Shown: positions 6,198 through 6,971 of the stretch, in pieces
Layout of the letters: every line of letters begins with the position of its first letter
Position numbering within the stretch: position 1 is the stretch's first letter
Source: Rubrobacter_F sp035642415
Lineage (GTDB): Bacteria; Actinomycetota; Rubrobacteria; Rubrobacterales; Rubrobacteraceae
Length of the DNA stretch: 6,971 nucleotides
NCBI GenBank assembly: GCA_035642415.1
Contig: DASQSI010000037.1
Location: forward strand, 1-6,971
Direction of reading: 5' to 3'
The notes under the pieces: model-generated
What the model saw: only the letters and a program-made list of their open reading frames with translations
What the model was told of the DNA's origin: nothing
The model's database searches: none
Position numbers and translations under genes: made by a program

Positions 6198-6314
6198 GGT
6201 CTAGAACCTACAGCATCTCCTCGTGCAGAAGCCCGCCGGGAGGCCCAACGCTTAGCTGCGGAGCTGGAGGCCGAGCGTGCTAAGGAGTTCTGGAGGAGGC
6301 TGTTCGGCGGTTGA
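6198..6314 (+). pseudogene. C-terminal remnant of a coiled-coil protein
   Basis: The frame opens after a stop at 6195-6197, has no ATG, GTG or TTG, and reads 38 codons to TGA at 6312. The product ends EARREAQRLAAELEAERAKE then FWRRLFGG. The Glu/Arg/Ala heptad-like stretch followed by FWRRLFGG resembles the C-termini of small actinobacterial helix-turn-helix (excisionase or MerR-like) proteins with a coiled-coil tail; that link is from memory of such proteins, not a search. The DNA-binding or other N-terminal part is absent, and the upstream bases (6085-6195) show no matching frame. Third positions are GC-rich, so this was once real coding sequence. The stop overlaps the start of the next small gene as TTGA. 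Confidence 0.55.
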
Positions 6315-6619
6315 GCGTCGACCGGGATACCGCAGCCGAAAATATAGCTCGACTGATCCGAAGCATTGTTGCCCATAACAAAGCCACTATTGCGGCAGCA
6401 ACAGCCGCACTCGTGGCTTCGCTCATGGGAGTCCTGCTTCTAGTCGAAGCGTGGTTGAAGAATCCCTCCGAAGAGCGTACGCACTACTTAAAGACTCCAT
6501 ATGCCTTCTCTAACCTTCCTCAGTGGCAAAAAGACCAATACCTGAAGCAGGGCTGTACTATCCCTAGTGCCCCCACTGGCTACCTCTACCTCCTGATTAC
6601 AAGCAACTCAAAACAGTGA
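6311..6619 (+). CDS. Small single-helix membrane protein, unknown function
   Basis: A 102-residue frame starting at TTG 6311, whose start overlaps the stop of the coiled-coil remnant (TTGA). GGAGGAGG at 6292-6299 lies 11 bases upstream, and the next in-frame ATG would fall inside the membrane helix. The N-terminus (1-25) is amphipathic, residues 26-48 form one clear transmembrane helix (TIAAATAALVASLMGVLLLV), and a polar tail of about 50 residues follows with one Cys at 82. No family is recognised. Third positions are less GC-rich than in the neighbouring genes, so it may be recently acquired or decaying. The arrangement suggests a two-gene cassette in which a coiled-coil protein was translationally coupled to this membrane protein. 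Whether it is still expressed is doubtful, since its partner lacks a start. Confidence 0.4.
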   Translation: MSVDRDTAAENIARLIRSIVAHNKATIAAATAALVASLMGVLLLVEAWLKNPSEERTHYLKTPYAFSNLPQWQKDQYLKQGCTIPSAPTGYLYLLITSNSKQ

Positions 6620-6641
6620 ACTAGCTCACACCCAACCTCTT

Positions 6642-6764
6642 GAGCCCTCGCAGAGCATGGATACAATCCCCCGCGGTTGCACCCCCCATTACTGCAACCA
6701 CTGCGGGGCCGACCTTCTCCCACCATTCTCAACACCCCACTACGTCGGCCCCGGCTCTCTTTTT
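6642..6764 (+). other. Candidate structured RNA or attenuator with competing hairpins and a T run
   Basis: Three pairings are visible. P2: CCCCGC (6669-6674) plus GGTTGCA (6675-6681) with TGCAACC (6693-6699) plus GCGGGG (6703-6708), a 13-bp stem with a 3-base bulge. P3: CGGGGCCGAC (6704-6713) with GTCGGCCCCG (6744-6753), a perfect 10-bp stem with a 30-base loop. P1: GAGCC (6642-6646) with GGCTC (6753-6757). The bases 6704-6708 are needed by both the outer part of P2 and by P3, so the two forms exclude each other. P3 or P1 is followed by TCTTTTTCT, which gives the plus strand a terminator-like end. On the minus strand the same stems have purine-rich loops but no U run. It could simply terminate the small membrane-protein transcript. 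No known RNA family is recognised. Confidence 0.4.
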
Positions 6765-6790
6765 CTCCTAGTTACCTCCTCCACACCATG

Positions 6791-6808
6791 ATCAAGCGAT
6801 CGTTTGAT
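6791..6808. repeat. 18-base near-perfect palindrome, operator-like
   Basis: ATCAAGCGATCGTTTGAT is self-complementary at all but one of its nine base pairs (6796 and 6803). It lies in non-coding sequence between two hairpins. The size and symmetry fit a site for a dimeric regulator, but no gene start is seen beside it in the window. Confidence 0.4.
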
Positions 6809-6819
6809 GAAGGCCGCCG

Positions 6820-6856
6820 TAGAAAGCCCTCGGCCTATCTGTACCGAGGGCTTCTA
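6820..6856. terminator. Strong hairpin, possible bidirectional terminator
   Basis: AGCCCTCGG (6825-6833) pairs with CCGAGGGCT (6844-6852) around a 10-base loop, extended by TAGA and TCTA with one bulged A, for about 13 bp. On the minus strand it is preceded by CCTTTAGA and followed by TTCTA; on the plus strand by TCTAAAGG. The T tracts are short, so termination is plausible, not certain. It shares the AAGCCCT and AGGGCTT core with the palindrome at 4469-4484. Confidence 0.45.
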
Positions 6857-6971
6857 AAGGTATTCGGTTGTCCCTACCTCACCCGACGCCTCTAACCACC
6901 TCCTGAACCTCCTCTACTCACTCAGTTGGCAGTTACCCTTCCCCTAAGCGACCACCAAGCCTTCTTGCGTT

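Larger units (their letters stand above)
6620..6971. other. 352 bases without a convincing gene; rich in inverted repeats
   Basis: No frame here looks like an ordinary gene on either strand, and no tRNA or 5S rRNA is recognisable. The plus strand is strongly C- and T-rich, so any functional transcript would fit better on the minus strand, where several GGAGG motifs occur (for example a GGAGGTTCAGGAGGT direct repeat near 6900). The stretch holds the competing hairpins at 6642-6764, an 18-base palindrome at 6791-6808 and a strong hairpin at 6820-6856. A 44-codon frame with a Cys-rich knuckle (6657-6791) overlaps these structures and is not called as a gene. Confidence 0.6.

Noticed and set aside
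5872..6283. Plus-strand frames opposite the micro-ORF and its leader
   Set aside because: Low-complexity Ser/Pro/Leu translations of pyrimidine-rich DNA with no ribosome site and no recognisable motif.
6677..6895. 72-codon plus-strand frame
   Set aside because: Passes through the T run, the palindrome and the hairpin; composition is not protein-like.
6900..6971. 5S rRNA-like GGTGGTCGC on the minus strand near the right edge
   Set aside because: The conserved 5S core that should follow is absent; the match is too short to mean anything.
1..6971. CRISPR array, tRNA, IS element or transposase
   Set aside because: No spaced direct repeats, no cloverleaf with a TTCNANNC arm, and no transposase frame or paired terminal repeats were seen on either strand.

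Overview
The window looks like a chromosomal stretch of a high-GC actinobacterium, most likely Rubrobacter or a close relative. That placement rests on the GC-rich third codon positions of the main genes, the use of GTG and TTG starts, strong AGGAGG-type ribosome sites, and a gene mix (tandem PRC-barrel protein, AI-2E permease, sugar porter, lone SRPBCC protein) that I associate with that group. It is inference; no rRNA or other taxonomic marker is present.

Layout. Positions 2-247 (+) hold the C-terminal end of an inositol monophosphatase-family enzyme that is cut by the left edge. It converges on a block of minus-strand genes. From left to right these are an SRPBCC ligand-binding protein (313-795), an MFS sugar porter (945-2330), a membrane metalloprotease-like protein with an HESAH motif (2565-3287), an AI-2E/PerM-family permease (3325-4422), a two-domain PRC-barrel protein (4681-5805) and a possible 61-residue Cys-containing micro-protein (5820-6005). 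Read in transcription order, the micro-ORF and PRC gene look like one unit behind a candidate SigF/SigB-type stress promoter (6055-6081). Two back-to-back hairpins (4469-4502) separate that unit from the permease and protease pair. The sugar porter and the SRPBCC gene each follow their own leader.

The right end (about 6085-6971) differs: lower coding density, strong strand asymmetry and signs of decay. It contains a headless coiled-coil C-terminus (6198-6314), a small TTG-started one-helix membrane protein overlapping it by TTGA (6311-6619), and 350 bases with no convincing gene. Those 350 bases hold several inverted repeats, including two hairpins that compete for the same five bases and are followed by a T run.

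Together the genes fit an envelope and osmotic or general-stress neighbourhood: polyol or sugar uptake, inositol phosphate hydrolysis, a permease family with some cation/H+ antiporters, a membrane protease and a PRC-barrel stress protein. Only the domain identities are well supported; the shared theme is inference. The items most worth a second look are the competing-hairpin element at 6642-6764, the decayed module at 6198-6619, and the stress-type promoter with its micro-ORF ahead of the PRC gene.
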